NCBI GenBank assembly: GCA_002110485.1 | Contig: MOWL01000067.1 | Location: 1,736,001 to 1,800,000, forward strand | Reading direction: 5' to 3' | DNA length: 64,000 bases | From: Emergomyces orientalis | Lineage: Eukaryota; Ascomycota; Eurotiomycetes; Onygenales; Ajellomycetaceae | Shown: in pieces, positions 35,361 through 47,473 of the stretch | How the letters are laid out: each line of letters opens with the position of its first letter | Numbering within the stretch: position 1 is the stretch's first letter | The notes under the pieces: generated by a model | The model's input: only the letters and a program-made list of their open reading frames with translations | Database searches by the model: none | What the model was told of the DNA's origin: nothing | Translations under genes and position numbers: made by a program

Positions 35361-37403
35361 CTAATGGTGTCCATGTCCATCACCCTCCGCCTTCCGCTCA
35401 GGATCTAGTTTAATTAGCGTATCAATCCTCATAATCGAAATACAGGCCTCCACCGCACTCTTCAACTGCTTCACTTTACTCATGCTAGGCTCCAAGACAC
35501 CCGCTTTGACGCAATCGACAACTTTGCCCTTCGTCAGATCAAGGCCGTAGTTCTTATACATCTTCTTCTTGGCGATGGCTTTCTCTTCCTCGTTGGCGTC
35601 TCCCTCCTGGACTCGCTGAGAAAGGGCGTGGCGGACACGGAGTTGGGCGACGAGCTCGGACGAGTCCTTAGCTGCGTTCACGGCAAGGGTTTTGGGGATG
35701 ACGAGGAGTGATTGGGCGAATTCGCCGATGGCCAACTGTTCGCGGGAGCCCTGTTTGTTGTCAAACTTTTGTTAATAGGCTGTTTTTCATTTTCGAATGG
35801 TTGTTGTGATCCGTTCACTTTGTGAACAAGATTTCAATCAATCAAAACTTACTACTGTGACTGCAAATTCCTCAAGGTAGATATGCAGGGCGGTTTCAAC
35901 CGCTCCACCACCTGGAACGATGCTTCCACTCTCCAGTGTCCTCTTGACAGCGCAGAGAGAATCGTGCACGGAACGTTCCATCTCATCGAGCTGGAAATCG
36001 TTTGAGCCACGGAGGATAATCGAAGCAGCAGTGTGAACCTTGGTCCCCTTTATCAGGATACATTCATCGTCGGATATCCGCTCCTGTACCACCTCTTCTG
36101 CATGGCCCAAGCTAGAGGGTTCGAATTTGTCATCACCATTGAGATCGGATAGTGTGCTGACCAGCGACGCTCCCGTAGCCTTGGCGATACGTTTGAGGTC
36201 TTCCTTTTTGCATCTCCTGACTGCCATCGCCCCCTTCTCGACAAACATCTTGAGGCACAGGTCGTCAATGCCCTTGGTGGTGAGAATGACATTCGCGCCG
36301 GCCTTCAATATCATCTCCACTCTCTCAAGGACAATTCCAGACTCTCTTTCACGGATCTTCTCAAGCTGCTGCGGGTCATCGATTGTAATATGAACACCAA
36401 GTTTCATTCTCTCCTTCTGCAAGTTCATATCAAGACAGGCAATCTTTGCGTCAGTAACCCGAGTAACCATAGCTTGTGAAGCAACTGTACAGTTTAGAGC
36501 ATATCCATGCACAAGGACGGATTCAGTAGCACTCTTCCCATGGGCCTTAAGTAAGTTGACGGCCTTAACCGGGTATTTAACTTCATTTCGTTGAGTAGTC
36601 ATTTTGACTTGTTGCATCGCATCGACCACCATGTTGGCAAAGAAGTCCGCATCCGAGCCTATGATTTTGCTTGACATTGATGTCTTTGCAATATTTATCA
36701 AACTATCCCTCCCTAGATGTTCGACTTTTGTACTGATATTCTCACTCATGTACTTCACAGCTTCCCGCAGCGCCAGTCGGTATCCTGTGATGATGGTAGT
36801 GGGGTGTATCCGGTTCTTCATCAACTCGTTCGCTCGTCGCAGAAGCTCTGCCGCTATTAAAACAACGGAAGTAGTTCCATCACCAACCTAGACAGTATAA
36901 ATTAGACGGAGATAACTAAATGGTGGGAGGGGACGGGACGCTACCTCCTTGTCCTGTTGTTGTGCCAGTTCCACCAAAATTTTCCCCGCGGGGTGCTCGA
37001 TATCTAACAAACTTAAGATAGTTGCTCCATCATTGGTAACAGTAACATCCTAATCCCACATTAGCACTACCGCTTAACCAAAAAAAAAAAGTCAACAAGG
37101 TGCACGACATACCCCGATATCATCCACCATCATTTTGTCCAAGCCAGAAGGGCCGAATGAGCTCTTTACCACATTGGCGATGGCTTGAGTTGCGAGAACT
37201 AACAAACATAATGTAAGCAGAGTAATTTACATGTTGATTTTGACAATCACATACCATTCTGGTCTCGAATATCAGAACCACTGATTTTCTGACCTCCAAG
37301 AACTGTGGAAAGCTGTTAGTTCCCATTCCCCCCACACTGAAAATACAGGAGAAAGCTCACAGAGTTGTCCCGCATTGCGAGGAGCCTCAAAAATTCCCGC
37401 CAT
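35361..37403 (-). CDS. cct1: Chaperonin TRiC/CCT subunit alpha
   Basis: Predicted 568 residues in six exons: 37361-37403, 37255-37302, 37113-37198, 36945-37049, 35853-36887 and 35361-35750. The five introns are 56-102 nt, all GT-AG, and the phases sum correctly. Group II chaperonin blocks are clear: VLATQAIANVVKSSFGPSGL, TNDGATIL, GDGTTSVV (nucleotide binding), SSKIIGSDADFFANMVVDAM, KGIDDLC and VPGGGAVE. The residues match the alpha subunit best. CCT folds actin, tubulin and WD40 proteins in the cytosol. The C-terminus ends GDGHGHH. It is divergent from the prolyl-tRNA synthetase gene, with 282 bp between starts. Confidence 0.95.
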
Positions 37404-37685
37404 GCCGAATTAAAGAGTCAAAGAAGGAGTGTTGATGCGAAACTGGAAGCTTACTGATGTCTATTGCTTCCAGAGAGTTTGCTGGTGTCTTTTTGGGTTG
37501 ATGCAGGCGTGGATAATAAAGAACCTACCCAGCCAGTTCTGCCACCCCAAAGCGGTGAAGGTGTCAAAAAACATCCCACTCAGACCAACAGACACGACTC
37601 CTCCAGCTCCGGTTATCAGACATAGCTTCAATTCCACAAAGCAGCCGCGATTATTTACCTATCTTGAATATTCAGGAAATTGGAC
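37404..37685. promoter_or_regulatory. Short divergent promoter of cct1 and ProRS genes
   Basis: Only 282 bp separates the two ATGs. Both genes serve protein synthesis or folding, so co-regulation is plausible. I see no named element I would defend. Confidence 0.4.
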
Positions 37686-39731
37686 ATGTCAGCACAACAA
37701 GCGCAGGACCAAGTTGACGCTCCAGCGAGCTCTTTACCAGCTGGAACCGAATCCCTGCCTGATCGCACGATGGACCCCGCCGCTGGAGGGGAAAGTCCCC
37801 CAGCCGGCGAAATATCCAAGAATGCTGCTAAAAGAGCTGCTAAGAAGGAGAAACAAGCTGCTGAGAAGGCTGAGAAATCGGCCAACAAGGGTATAGGCAA
37901 AGCAGAATCGAAAAAGAAACCTTCGCAGAAAGCACCCAAGAAGAAGCCTGACGGGCCCGCACTTATCGGTATTGATGTCTCGAAAGAGGAGGATTTCTCA
38001 GGTTGGTACCAACAGGTGCTATTGAAAGGGCAAATGTTGGATTACTATGATGTGTCGGGCTGTTTTATTCTGAAGGTATTGTCTTTTTTCCTTTCCTTTT
38101 ACCAGATACTCCAGAGACCCCCATTTTTGAGCCACTCGCTGATATGCACTTATTTCCCAGCCGCATTCGTACTTTATTTGGGAGACGATTCAAGCGTGGT
38201 TTAACGATAGAATTAAGAAGATGGGCGTTAAGAATTGCTCTTTCCCGCTGTTCGTCTCTGAAGACGTCTTAAAGAAGGAAAAGGACCATATAGAGGGGTT
38301 TGCTGCAGAGGTTGCTTGGGTCACTCATGCGTAGGTTTTTAGCTTCAAAAAACTATGTCCTTCGATCTAACTGATTTATTGCCTATGTGCCTGCTGACGT
38401 TTGCGAAAGAGGAAATTCCCCTTTGGAGCGGAAGATTGCCATTCGCCCCACGTCAGAAACAGTTATGTACCCCTACTATGCCAAGTGGATCCGAAGCCAT
38501 CGTGACCTACCTCTCCGACTTAATCAATGGAATTCCGTCGTTAGATGGGAGTTCAAGAACCCACAGCCATTCCTTCGCACCCGTGAGTTCCTCTGGCAAG
38601 AAGGTCATACCGCGCATTTGACCGAAGCGGGAGCTCGTGAAGAGGTGCTGCAAATTCTCGAGCATTACGCCCATGTTTATGAGGAACTTCTTGCTATTCC
38701 CGTGATCAGAGGTCAGAAGACCGAGAAGGAAAAATTTGCAGGGGGCCTTTACACTACCACAGTCGAAGGTTACATCCCAGCCACGGGCCGTGGAATTCAG
38801 GGAGGGACGTCTCACGGCTTAGGTCAGAACTTTAGTAAAATGTTTGGCATCACTGTCGAAGATCCGTCAACTAAGCCTGATGAGAAGAAACCCGCTCTGC
38901 ATGTCTGGCAGAATTCTTGGGGTCTGTCCACCCGTACCATTGGTATTATGGTCATGGTCCACGGTGATGATCGTGGCTTGGTGATTCCACCACGTGTTGC
39001 GGATATCCAGACTGTGATTGTGCCTGTTGGTACTGGAGCCAAGACTACTGATGCGGAGAAGGCGGCCTTGATTGCTGAAATTGATGCTCTAGCAGCCGTC
39101 CTTGAGGCGGTCGGGGTCAGAGTTGAGGTTGACAAACGAGAATACACTCCGGGTTGGAAATTTAACGACTGGGAACTGCATGGTGTGCCTCTTCGACTTG
39201 AATTTGGCCCAGGCGAATCAGCTGGGCATTATGTGACTGCCTCGCGCCGTGATATTCTTGGAAAAGATGGAAAATCCACCATCCCCATTACTGAACTTGG
39301 TGCTAAAGTTCCAGCTCTTCTGGAAACCATCCAAGCCGACCTTTACAAACGAGCTGAGGAGAACTATAAGTCACATGTAAAGCATATCACTAACTGGGAC
39401 GATTTTACTCCCTCCCTTAATGAAAAGAATCTTTGCATGATTCCCCACTGTCTGACCGAGCAGTGTGAAGACGAAATCAAAGATATGAGTGCACGCAAGG
39501 TTGAAGAAGAGACGGGCGAGACCCAGGATGCCAAGGCCCCAAGTATGGGTGCAAAAAGTTTGTGCATTCCTTTTGAGCAGCCTGAGGGCATTGAGAAAGG
39601 AGTCACGAAATGCACGAACCCAAATTGCGAGCGGTTCGCGGAGAAATGGTGTTTGTTTGGACGTGAGTAGCAGCACTCCATTCTAATATACTTAGAAGCT
39701 AATGCAGGCTAAAATTATAGGCTCCTACTAA
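37686..39731 (+). CDS. Cytosolic prolyl-tRNA synthetase (class II), with terminal microexon
   Basis: Predicted 607 residues in four exons: 37686-38075, 38161-38330, 38410-39662 and 39721-39731. The last exon is 11 nt; it turns the unspliced end FGRE into FGRSY, the family C-terminus. Residues 1-95 are an Ala/Lys-rich extension, as in eukaryotic-type enzymes. Class II motifs are present: GCFILK-PHSYFIWETIQ, AAEVAWVTHA-GNSPLERK, IRPTSETVMYPYYAKW, RWEFKNPQPFLRTREFLWQE (motif 2) and MVHGDDRGLVIPPRV (motif 3). The C-terminal domain has a CMIPHC...CTNPNCERF zinc-type region. It charges tRNA-Pro with proline. Confidence 0.95.
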
Positions 39732-40419
39732 ACACTCCCCGGATACCCAGCCGTCGACACCATTACCAGGCGGATTTGGCAAAGCCTCTTTCCGTATTTC
39801 AGAATACGCGATGAAAGTTAGCTTCTTTCGCATATTTTCCTGCCAAGGTTAGGACTCTCAACTTTGGTTTCCTGGTCCTTCAAGGGAACGTATTCACGCA
39901 GCATTCTTGCTATACATGTTTTAATGATTCACCTGTTCCACAATCCCGGTGGTTTCTAGTTACGTTTTCACGCTTCCGCTAGGGGAGAGAGCGTTCAAAA
40001 TAACGAGAATAAAAATAAATAAATAATCAAGAATATTAGACCCAAAATATGCGTCCTTTTAGTCATCATATATCTACATATATATATAATATCTCCAAGC
40101 TGTCTCTCGTCCTGACTTTATTTTCCCATTGGCTGCCTAGTTGGTCAACAGCCAGAGTCACTCTAAATATATATATTTTTTTCTTTCCAGAGTGGCACCT
40201 CTCACCGTTAACTATTCCGCTTGAAAAAGTAAAACACACATACGGGCAAAAGTCAGCTACACGCCTCATCATTATTTTTTATTCATTATGTTTAGAGAAA
40301 CATCTTCCTCAGCTAAATACAACAATCCCCCTTACCAGCACCTGCCTCCCTGCTCAAACTTCCAAATGCCTTGATGGCCAACAAAAAGAATCCAAGAGAT
40401 ATAGCTTACATAATAAGAT
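39732..40419. other. Spacer between ProRS and tRNA-Val
   Basis: Contains the 3' UTR of the ProRS gene and AT-rich sequence. Short frames show no motif. Confidence 0.6.
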
Positions 40420-40493
40420 GGTGTCGTGGTGTAGTTGGTTATCACGTGAGTCTAACACACTCAAGGTCCCCAGTTCGAGCCTGGGCGACATCA
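40420..40493 (+). tRNA. tRNA-Val (anticodon AAC)
   Basis: It folds as a 74-nt cloverleaf without intron. The acceptor stem GGTGTCG pairs with CGACATC, with discriminator A. The anticodon stem TGAGT pairs with ACTCA around loop CTAACAC, giving anticodon AAC. The T arm is CCCAG-TTCGAGC-CTGGG and includes the B box. A T-run beginning about five bases after the gene is a likely Pol III terminator. Confidence 0.95.
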
Positions 40494-41840
40494 TTCCTTT
40501 TTCAATTTTTTTTATTTCTTCCTCCATACCTGTAAAGGATAAGATCGCGAAGTGCCTTTATGGCCCCACTGTCAAACAAAGAATTACAACTATGCACAGT
40601 AGCTGTGAGTAAATACCTAGCTAGGGCAGTGAAATTACTCAGGAAAAGAAAACCTCCCCCAAACCAGGCTGAGGAGTTTGAGAGTAAACGGGCAAGGGGA
40701 TGATGCTATATATGAGAATACGAAGGGCGGATAAATCTATCTGTATAATTGTACGGGAGTATCATATGGTATATTACATGTGCATGCCAATTGCTTTCGT
40801 ATTTCCAGATGATATCGCCATGAAACAGAGAGCAGTGAACGCCAGGCAAAGGTCAAGGTTGACAAGGATCTACGTGCGAATGAAAAATGCTTCGAGTATA
40901 GAAATGGAGGTGCAGAAGGAGGGAGGTAAGGGAGAAGGAGAGTTAGGAGGGAGAGACCCCCATTTTGTCCAGACTGAGGTCTCAGAACAAAAACCATAGA
41001 GAGAAAGAAAAATGGAAATAAATCGAGAACCGAAATGGTCAAAATGAATGGAAAAAAAAACATCGCTTGTCAGATTAAAAAAAGGAGAAGAAAAGGAAAG
41101 CGATAAACAGATATCGAAATCAGTAAAAAAAGAATCCAGAATTTCCCTAAAAGTTTCCCGTCCCTCGAAAAATCCCGATAATATGAAGAAACAGTAAACG
41201 CCAGATTCTCCCAATTTTCTGCACGTAGTAATAATAGTAAATAATAAGAATGATAGTAATTAGGCAAGAAAATATATTTGCCCTAGGTAGACCCGAGTCG
41301 CTAGTGCAGGATTCATGCGCCGCCAAATTCGCCCCGTCTTTGTATGCAAGTATGTGCCATGCATGGTTTATTAGAGTTAAGGAAATGGTGAATAAGGAAT
41401 GAATTAGGTAAACGAATACGAAGTGATGCGTAGACAAAGGAAACTGATATGATGTGTGACAAGGAGATGTTAGGTAGAAATAGGAGAAAGGTTCGGCAAG
41501 ATCTATCACAGAAAATGTTTAATTTACTGGGCCAGTTGGTAGGGGGTGTAGAAGGATGGGGCGACAGTTGGTCAGGATATTGGAATAAGCCTTGAGCGCG
41601 GACATGTCATCGAAAATGGAGTGTCGGGAATAAGACTGGCAATGTCATCGCAGAAGGCGATATGGTTTATGATTAAAATAAATTGCGGCAGAAGAAGTAA
41701 TAAGTCTCGGAGTACGATAACTGAGCATTCCGGTACAGAATTCTTTTTAAAGAAGGCGTTTCCTTGTTCGAGCCGTAAAACAGACGTATGTCATTGTAAT
41801 TAAAAATTACAGGCTTCGGAGAGTTTAATAAAATCCTCGA
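40494..41840. other. Intergenic, purine-rich in part, no gene seen
   Basis: The plus strand is strongly purine-rich at about 40880-41120. Open minus frames there encode only Phe/Leu/Ser low complexity. The right end should include the 3' UTR of the next gene. Confidence 0.6.
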
Positions 41841-44123
41841 TCAGGGTTTGAATCTCCCAGAATCGAATAAGTCCTTGTGAAGACTGCTTCGGCGTAGAGG
41901 TATTCGATTCCGGCCAAGTGGTTGAGGGGAAGCACTAAATAGTCGTTTGGTTGGTGTCTTTTGAGTGGTTTGCTGGGGAAAATTGGAAGTGATGTCTTGA
42001 GGCTTGGGCGGAGTGGATGATGTGTTGGATAGGCCACCTAAGACGGTATTCCATCCGTCCTTAGAGTGATCGGATTGACATTTGGTTGGTTCCGGCTCTG
42101 TTGGTTCTGCGGTGGTGCTTCGGCTGCTCATATTTTGCGTCGTTTCTGATTGAGCACTCTGAGACAACAAGGCGGGTCGGCGTGATTGGGGTTGTTTTGA
42201 AGAACCAGACGTGCCCGGTCTGGAAGGAGGGCCCTTAGAACGTACACTATGCGAACTCTTCGGTCGGAGGTCGGGTATTAGTTTATAAGTGTATTTGGGC
42301 TGTGGGGTATCTCCAGAGCTCGCGAGATTGGCTCTTCTCGCCTCTTCTCGCAACTCCCTTGGGAGTTGCGGGGTAACTGGCACGTTCGGTGGTAAAGGTT
42401 GGGAGTAAGTATGCCTTCTCCTCCGTTCTTGGGGGCCGCTGTCTGGTTCAGTTCCTGCCTCTAGGCCCTTAATAGCCGGAAATGACAATTCTTTCCCAGA
42501 AGTATAAGAGTTTCGCCTTTTCTTTGCGACGGAGCTTCTACTAACAAGTCTGAGTGCTTGTTTCTCTTTCCCTGATAAGCTCTTTGTGGACGACTTCTTC
42601 CTCATGTGGGCGCGACTTTCGTCACTGTGTTTAATGGGAATCGGAGCCGGACTAGTCTCTGGAAACGGCATAGTCTCAATCTCGGAAGCAACTTGGCGAA
42701 AGGCTTCATGAGAATTTATCTCGCGAACAATAGCATCTTGCAGCGTTTCGAAAGTGGGATGTGAACTGGCTGTTTGTGATGACAAATAAGCATGTTTGAA
42801 CATGCTCATAATTTCCTCGACGTTGTAGCTCGGGGTTCTTGGAGATACCACGGAAGGGGTTGCAACTGGCAGCGGGCTATTTACAATCTCCGCAATGGTT
42901 GCATTTGGTTCTCGTCTAGCCGTTGGGACGGCCATGTCGGGGGGGTGGCTAGGAACCTTGACAAAATTTTTGGTGGGAGCAGCTAGCTTCGTATTAATAG
43001 AAAGATCACGAACGTTTTTCCTTGTTGATAGATTAGCCGAAGTCGGGGATAATAAATGGTTGGATGCATCGTCGGTAATTGCCAGTTTGGGGGTAACTTT
43101 TTTTGCGAGATAATTTCCAGGCTTAACATCCTCCTGATTCGGTGTATTCACTAAGTTCTGATTCAATGTTGGTGCTTTTCCGGCATCTCTCGCAGTTGGT
43201 GGGCGATCAGGCGTGATTTTGTAAGTTTTTAATTGTGGTTGAGGTGCTGGTTTTGGAGCACTATTCTCTGGTCCTTTGGAGGACAGCGCTGGCGAAGAAT
43301 TTTTTAATCGCAAAGCGATATATTGTCTGACGCCTATCCTTCGTGGTGGGCTGGTGCCAACATCTTCCGGTTTGTATGATGGGGGGTGGCTTCGGAGGTC
43401 CTGATCGGAAGATATCACTCTCAATTCTGCTCTGGTCTCCTCTGGTGGTGTTCGCTGCCCCACTGCTTGTGTTCTGGACCATAACCGTGGCCAGCTATCT
43501 TGGTAGTATGAAAGGGATGACGCTGATCTGCTATTGGTTAAATTGAAATGGGATGCTGTTTTGTTTGTTCCTATTTCATGTGTACGTGTGTTTCCACCGC
43601 CGAGTAAGATATTACGGTCAGCCACATCCTCTTGGTATACCGCTGATATCACATTGGCGTATTTTGTACCGGACTTGTTAGGTCGTTGGCTATGGATGTT
43701 GCGATCCGCAATTTCCTCGTTATACATACTCGCTGGAGATATTGGAGTTGGAATTCGGGCGTGATGAGCCGGGAAGCCGGCTTCCACGACATCGACATGA
43801 CGCCGACTCGGGTAGGGAGAGGGTTTCGACTCGGAGTTCTTGAATCGGTTACTTTGCAGAAAGGGTGATGGGCGACAGCAAAACTGATCATGTAGGTTTT
43901 CGAATTGCCTCTCAATTCCATAGAAAATTTGGTTTTGCATTTGTGGGAGTCGAGGGAGGTTCGTTTCAGGCGATCCGCGCGGCAAGGCAAGGCATGGGGA
44001 ACAACTCCCGCTTACTGGGCCTTCCGAATCGCACTCGGTCAATTCGGGGCTTGTCGACTGGAACAATGTCTTCTCGACATTGAAAAGCTTTCTCAGGCTT
44101 GCCATTTTCTCCCAACTGGCCAT
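41841..44123 (-). CDS. Uncharacterised 760-residue disordered protein
   Basis: A single-exon frame starting MASWEKMASLRKLFNVEK. I do not recognise a named family. The sequence is rich in Ser, Pro, Thr and Arg, with many SP/TP sites. Residues about 133-195 hold two imperfect copies of a motif (EEIADRNI and EDVADRNI, each followed by a Gly-Thr-containing stretch). A more ordered block lies near residues 440-490: YNVEEIMSMFKHAYLSS, then FETLQDAIVREINSHEAF. Basic runs near 520-550 may be nuclear-targeting. The last 30 residues (PLGRNRIPLRRSSLHKDLFD) look like a short conserved motif. Likely a fungal regulatory or scaffold protein; this is inference. Confidence 0.75.
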   Translation of the reverse strand: MASWEKMASLRKLFNVEKTLFQSTSPELTECDSEGPVSGSCSPCLALPRGSPETNLPRLPQMQNQIFYGIERQFENLHDQFCCRPSPFLQSNRFKNSESKPSPYPSRRHVDVVEAGFPAHHARIPTPISPASMYNEEIADRNIHSQRPNKSGTKYANVISAVYQEDVADRNILLGGGNTRTHEIGTNKTASHFNLTNSRSASSLSYYQDSWPRLWSRTQAVGQRTPPEETRAELRVISSDQDLRSHPPSYKPEDVGTSPPRRIGVRQYIALRLKNSSPALSSKGPENSAPKPAPQPQLKTYKITPDRPPTARDAGKAPTLNQNLVNTPNQEDVKPGNYLAKKVTPKLAITDDASNHLLSPTSANLSTRKNVRDLSINTKLAAPTKNFVKVPSHPPDMAVPTARREPNATIAEIVNSPLPVATPSVVSPRTPSYNVEEIMSMFKHAYLSSQTASSHPTFETLQDAIVREINSHEAFRQVASEIETMPFPETSPAPIPIKHSDESRAHMRKKSSTKSLSGKEKQALRLVSRSSVAKKRRNSYTSGKELSFPAIKGLEAGTEPDSGPQERRRRHTYSQPLPPNVPVTPQLPRELREEARRANLASSGDTPQPKYTYKLIPDLRPKSSHSVRSKGPPSRPGTSGSSKQPQSRRPALLSQSAQSETTQNMSSRSTTAEPTEPEPTKCQSDHSKDGWNTVLGGLSNTSSTPPKPQDITSNFPQQTTQKTPTKRLFSASPQPLGRNRIPLRRSSLHKDLFDSGRFKP

Positions 44124-47100
44124 TTTGGGAAACCGAAGGAAAGGTCAATGGTACCGACTGAAGGGGGATATCGCCGGCTGGCTCATCGCAAGAGATTTAT
44201 CGGAGAGTCATTTGGATGTGATTCGATAAAACAAGGTTGAAAGCAGGATCTCAACAATGGTTGGCGGAAACTTGCTTGCCTTTCCTTGTTTGTTTTTAAA
44301 ATAAAATAAAAAGGATTAAAAAAAATAAGGAGGAATCTTGAAACTGGAATATGCAAGGAGTGTAGGAAATGCAAGAATAGCAAGGAAAGATAGAAAAATA
44401 ACCAAAAAAGAAAGAAAAAAAAGAAAGTCACAAGCGAGAAAAAGAATGGAAAAAAGAGTACTGACCACAAAACGAGCGTCTAAAACAAAAAAGAAAACTT
44501 CGTTTCAAAGGAGAACAATCGAACCTTGGTACTTCATGACGGGGATGGACTGTTGTCGAAACTCAAGCATAGGATTGGTAGCACAAAAGCCCTGGCTCAA
44601 GCTCAGAGCACTGCAGGAAAGACAAGGGTCCGCAAGAATTCCGTTGGCGAATTGAAAATAGCCCGACTGTATTTGGGGAGCCGAAATCAGTGAGTAATGG
44701 GCAACCAGGACGGGGCCTTTTTTTCGAGCTGAGCCATCACTTGGCGCGTCCAGCACGAAGTACGAGGCTGAGGGGCTATTTTCTCAGGGGTTTTTTTTTT
44801 CTGGACAGGGGCCCAGAATTCCCGGTCCAACCAGTCTGCTGGAGCATGCCATTTTTCTCACTAGAAGTGAAAGTGCTCCACTGCACCGTGACAGGGCGTG
44901 ATCTATCAGGTGGAGGTCAGGAACGGGCCAGAAACGGCGTCAACGGTGGTGCCCATCAGGCTTTTCTTGTGAAAGCGGCTTGGCATGGGCTGACTTTCAT
45001 CGGTCTGTGTCGCGGCTGGTGGCTCCACAGTCTGGGAAAAATCATAAAAACCATATGTCGCTAGTTGTCCGATTGGCAGAGCCAGATGTGAAGATCTGCT
45101 GGTCTGTTGCTCTCCCCATATTTTGCTTTATTTCGCCTCATCCATTATTAACGTAGCTTTGTAGCTTGGACATTTTACCAAAGCTCGGGTGCATCCGCTC
45201 TCGACGCATGTTGTCTTCCTCGTATTTGTAGATGAGCCTGGACAGATACAAGATGGGGTGAATCAAGCCGCATGCATTGAGGAGAAAGGCGACGACGGGC
45301 ACATCCCGATTTGCTGGGTTGGAAAGGTTAGCATTCAGAACGAAAACTCATCACATCCCGTCAAAGCACTAAACTCCACGCTAGAGAAATTAGAGCATAA
45401 CTCCGAAAAAGCTAGAATAAAAAGTGGAAGAAAGGGGAAAATGTTTTTCAATAGTTAATGGTTGAACCGTCACTTACAGCCGCGCCTGTGCCGTGGTAGC
45501 GATGATTTCCTGACAGCTGTCTACTGCGTACGTTAAATCTGTACATCAGGCACCCATGCAAAGCTTTGGCGCTATTCATGTTGTTGCGCATCAGCATGAA
45601 GGTGCACAGTAGTTTAATTGCTTGCACACATCCTTAGGTGAAGGCAGTCAGTCAGGTTGATGCTTCAAGCTCTCAGTAATAGTATTCTGCTGGGGTGATC
45701 TGTTGAGGTCAGCCTTGGAGAGAGTACCTGGATCCCTAATTGATTGAGCATTGGGTAGTTAATCCGTATAAATCACGGTTACTTTCCTTCACGACATTCC
45801 CATTTCTACTCTTCCCTTCAGCATGCCGGAGTTGTCAAACCCACCCAATGTCTCACAACTACATACAACTGTTATCAGGTTTACGGAGTACACGACAGGA
45901 AGATCCTTGCACCCTGGGGTTGGTACGCGGTCGCTTCCATGCCGACTTCCACACGTTTCCCTATATGCTTCTTTGCATATTGTCACCTCATCTATTTCTT
46001 GATAGGGCGAAGAGCCGTATGTGTATGCGCAATCCCTGTGACTATCTTTATCCTCGTTTGTTTTTTTTAGCTCCCTTCCCCTGAGTTATTCTGCCTTGCT
46101 CTGCGTATTGGGTACGTCTACCCTTGATCCCGGTAATGATCCTGGTCGTAATCCTGGTTCGTTTTCCGTTGCTGGAGCTCAAAGTTGAATTTTGACAGCA
46201 ACACGAGAGCGAGACATGTCGGCATATTCCCTTTCCCTTTCCCTGAATTCTGAGGGGGCACGGAGTGGTAATGACTGTGGCCTCTACCGAGGAATTCAAC
46301 CCGGGATTCGGGATTTCTGGCCCTTATACCCCACCCAGATCTGGGTTGGTATGTGAGGCTAGCATGGAACGAACAGCATGCTCCGTGCATTATCTCGGCA
46401 TAGCCTCGATGAACCCTTCTTTTCATTTTTGGTCTCAACTTGTATTTTTACTGGCTGAAACCATGGATCTCCTGCCACCAGGTACTATGTAAGCTGACCT
46501 GACTGATGAAGACCCTGTTCTATTCAGGTATATTTTTCTCTTTACATCCTTCTGGGATGAACTGCAGCGTTTTATGCTCATCTGCACTATTCAATTGCCG
46601 TTGAAACTTTCAAGACCCCTCCACACAAACATTTCGCCCTGCAGCCAGGCCGAATACAAATCTCTGGGCTTAAGAATAAAGCCTTAGCCATCCCTGTACG
46701 AGGCACTCCAACAACCCATGTATTGAAAAGAGCGTTGGCTGTCATGCTCTGCAAGCTAAGATGCAGGCACTCAGTAAATAATCAATAAAATTTGTTGGAT
46801 GGTTTACTATGAAAGAGCGAAAATACGGTGCATCTAGTATGAAATGGCCCGCGTGAATCATTAAACCCTTCATCCACTACGTCTAATGTGACACTGAATA
46901 CTCCGTACCAACACAGGGTTTGCCACTCCCGCAACAATCATGGATGCCCATGACTTGCAAGCGGTGCTAATGATTTCTGGGCATGAAATCCCTACTAAGT
47001 GGGTTATTACCATGTGCTATTCGTAACCTAACTGGAATTTTTAAACACCAGGATTGTGCACACTTGAAAAAAAAAGTCGATGCTCGGGCGAATCAAGCGT

Positions 47101-47473
47101 GACTAGTTTATGAGAATTATCTCTTTCCGTGCTTTGGCTGAGTGATTCGGCGGGAGATGTCAGGAGCCCCATGAGAGTGTTAATAAAGCGTGCGCGCTGG
47201 GACTGGAACTGTAAAATATTTGGGTTGGAGGTTTTTTTGTTTCTCCTCTTTTTTCGCTTTTGCTCCATTGAAGCCCCTTTCCACCTCCAAACCCGAGATA
47301 GATCTCAACGCCTTTTGTTAACTTCCCAGCCTAAAATTGCGAAAACGAAAATAAAAATTAAACAGGCCACAACATCCTCTGAAAATAACGAAGCTTTAAA
47401 TAAGAGAAGACAAAAAAAAAGCCTCAAAGATACAGAGCGGATAATACCTACCACCATCATACTCAACCTTTAT
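44124..47473. other. Long intergenic region with C/T-rich leader
   Basis: About 3.3 kb without a supported gene. The segment 44270-44480 is very purine-rich on the plus strand, so transcripts of the 760-residue protein gene would have a C/U-rich leader. Frames such as 44690-45064 and 45189-45458 (+) lack recognisable content. Confidence 0.55.

Noticed and set aside
44690..45458. Plus-strand ORFs of 124 and 89 codons
   Set aside because: No recognisable content and no introns linking them to anything.
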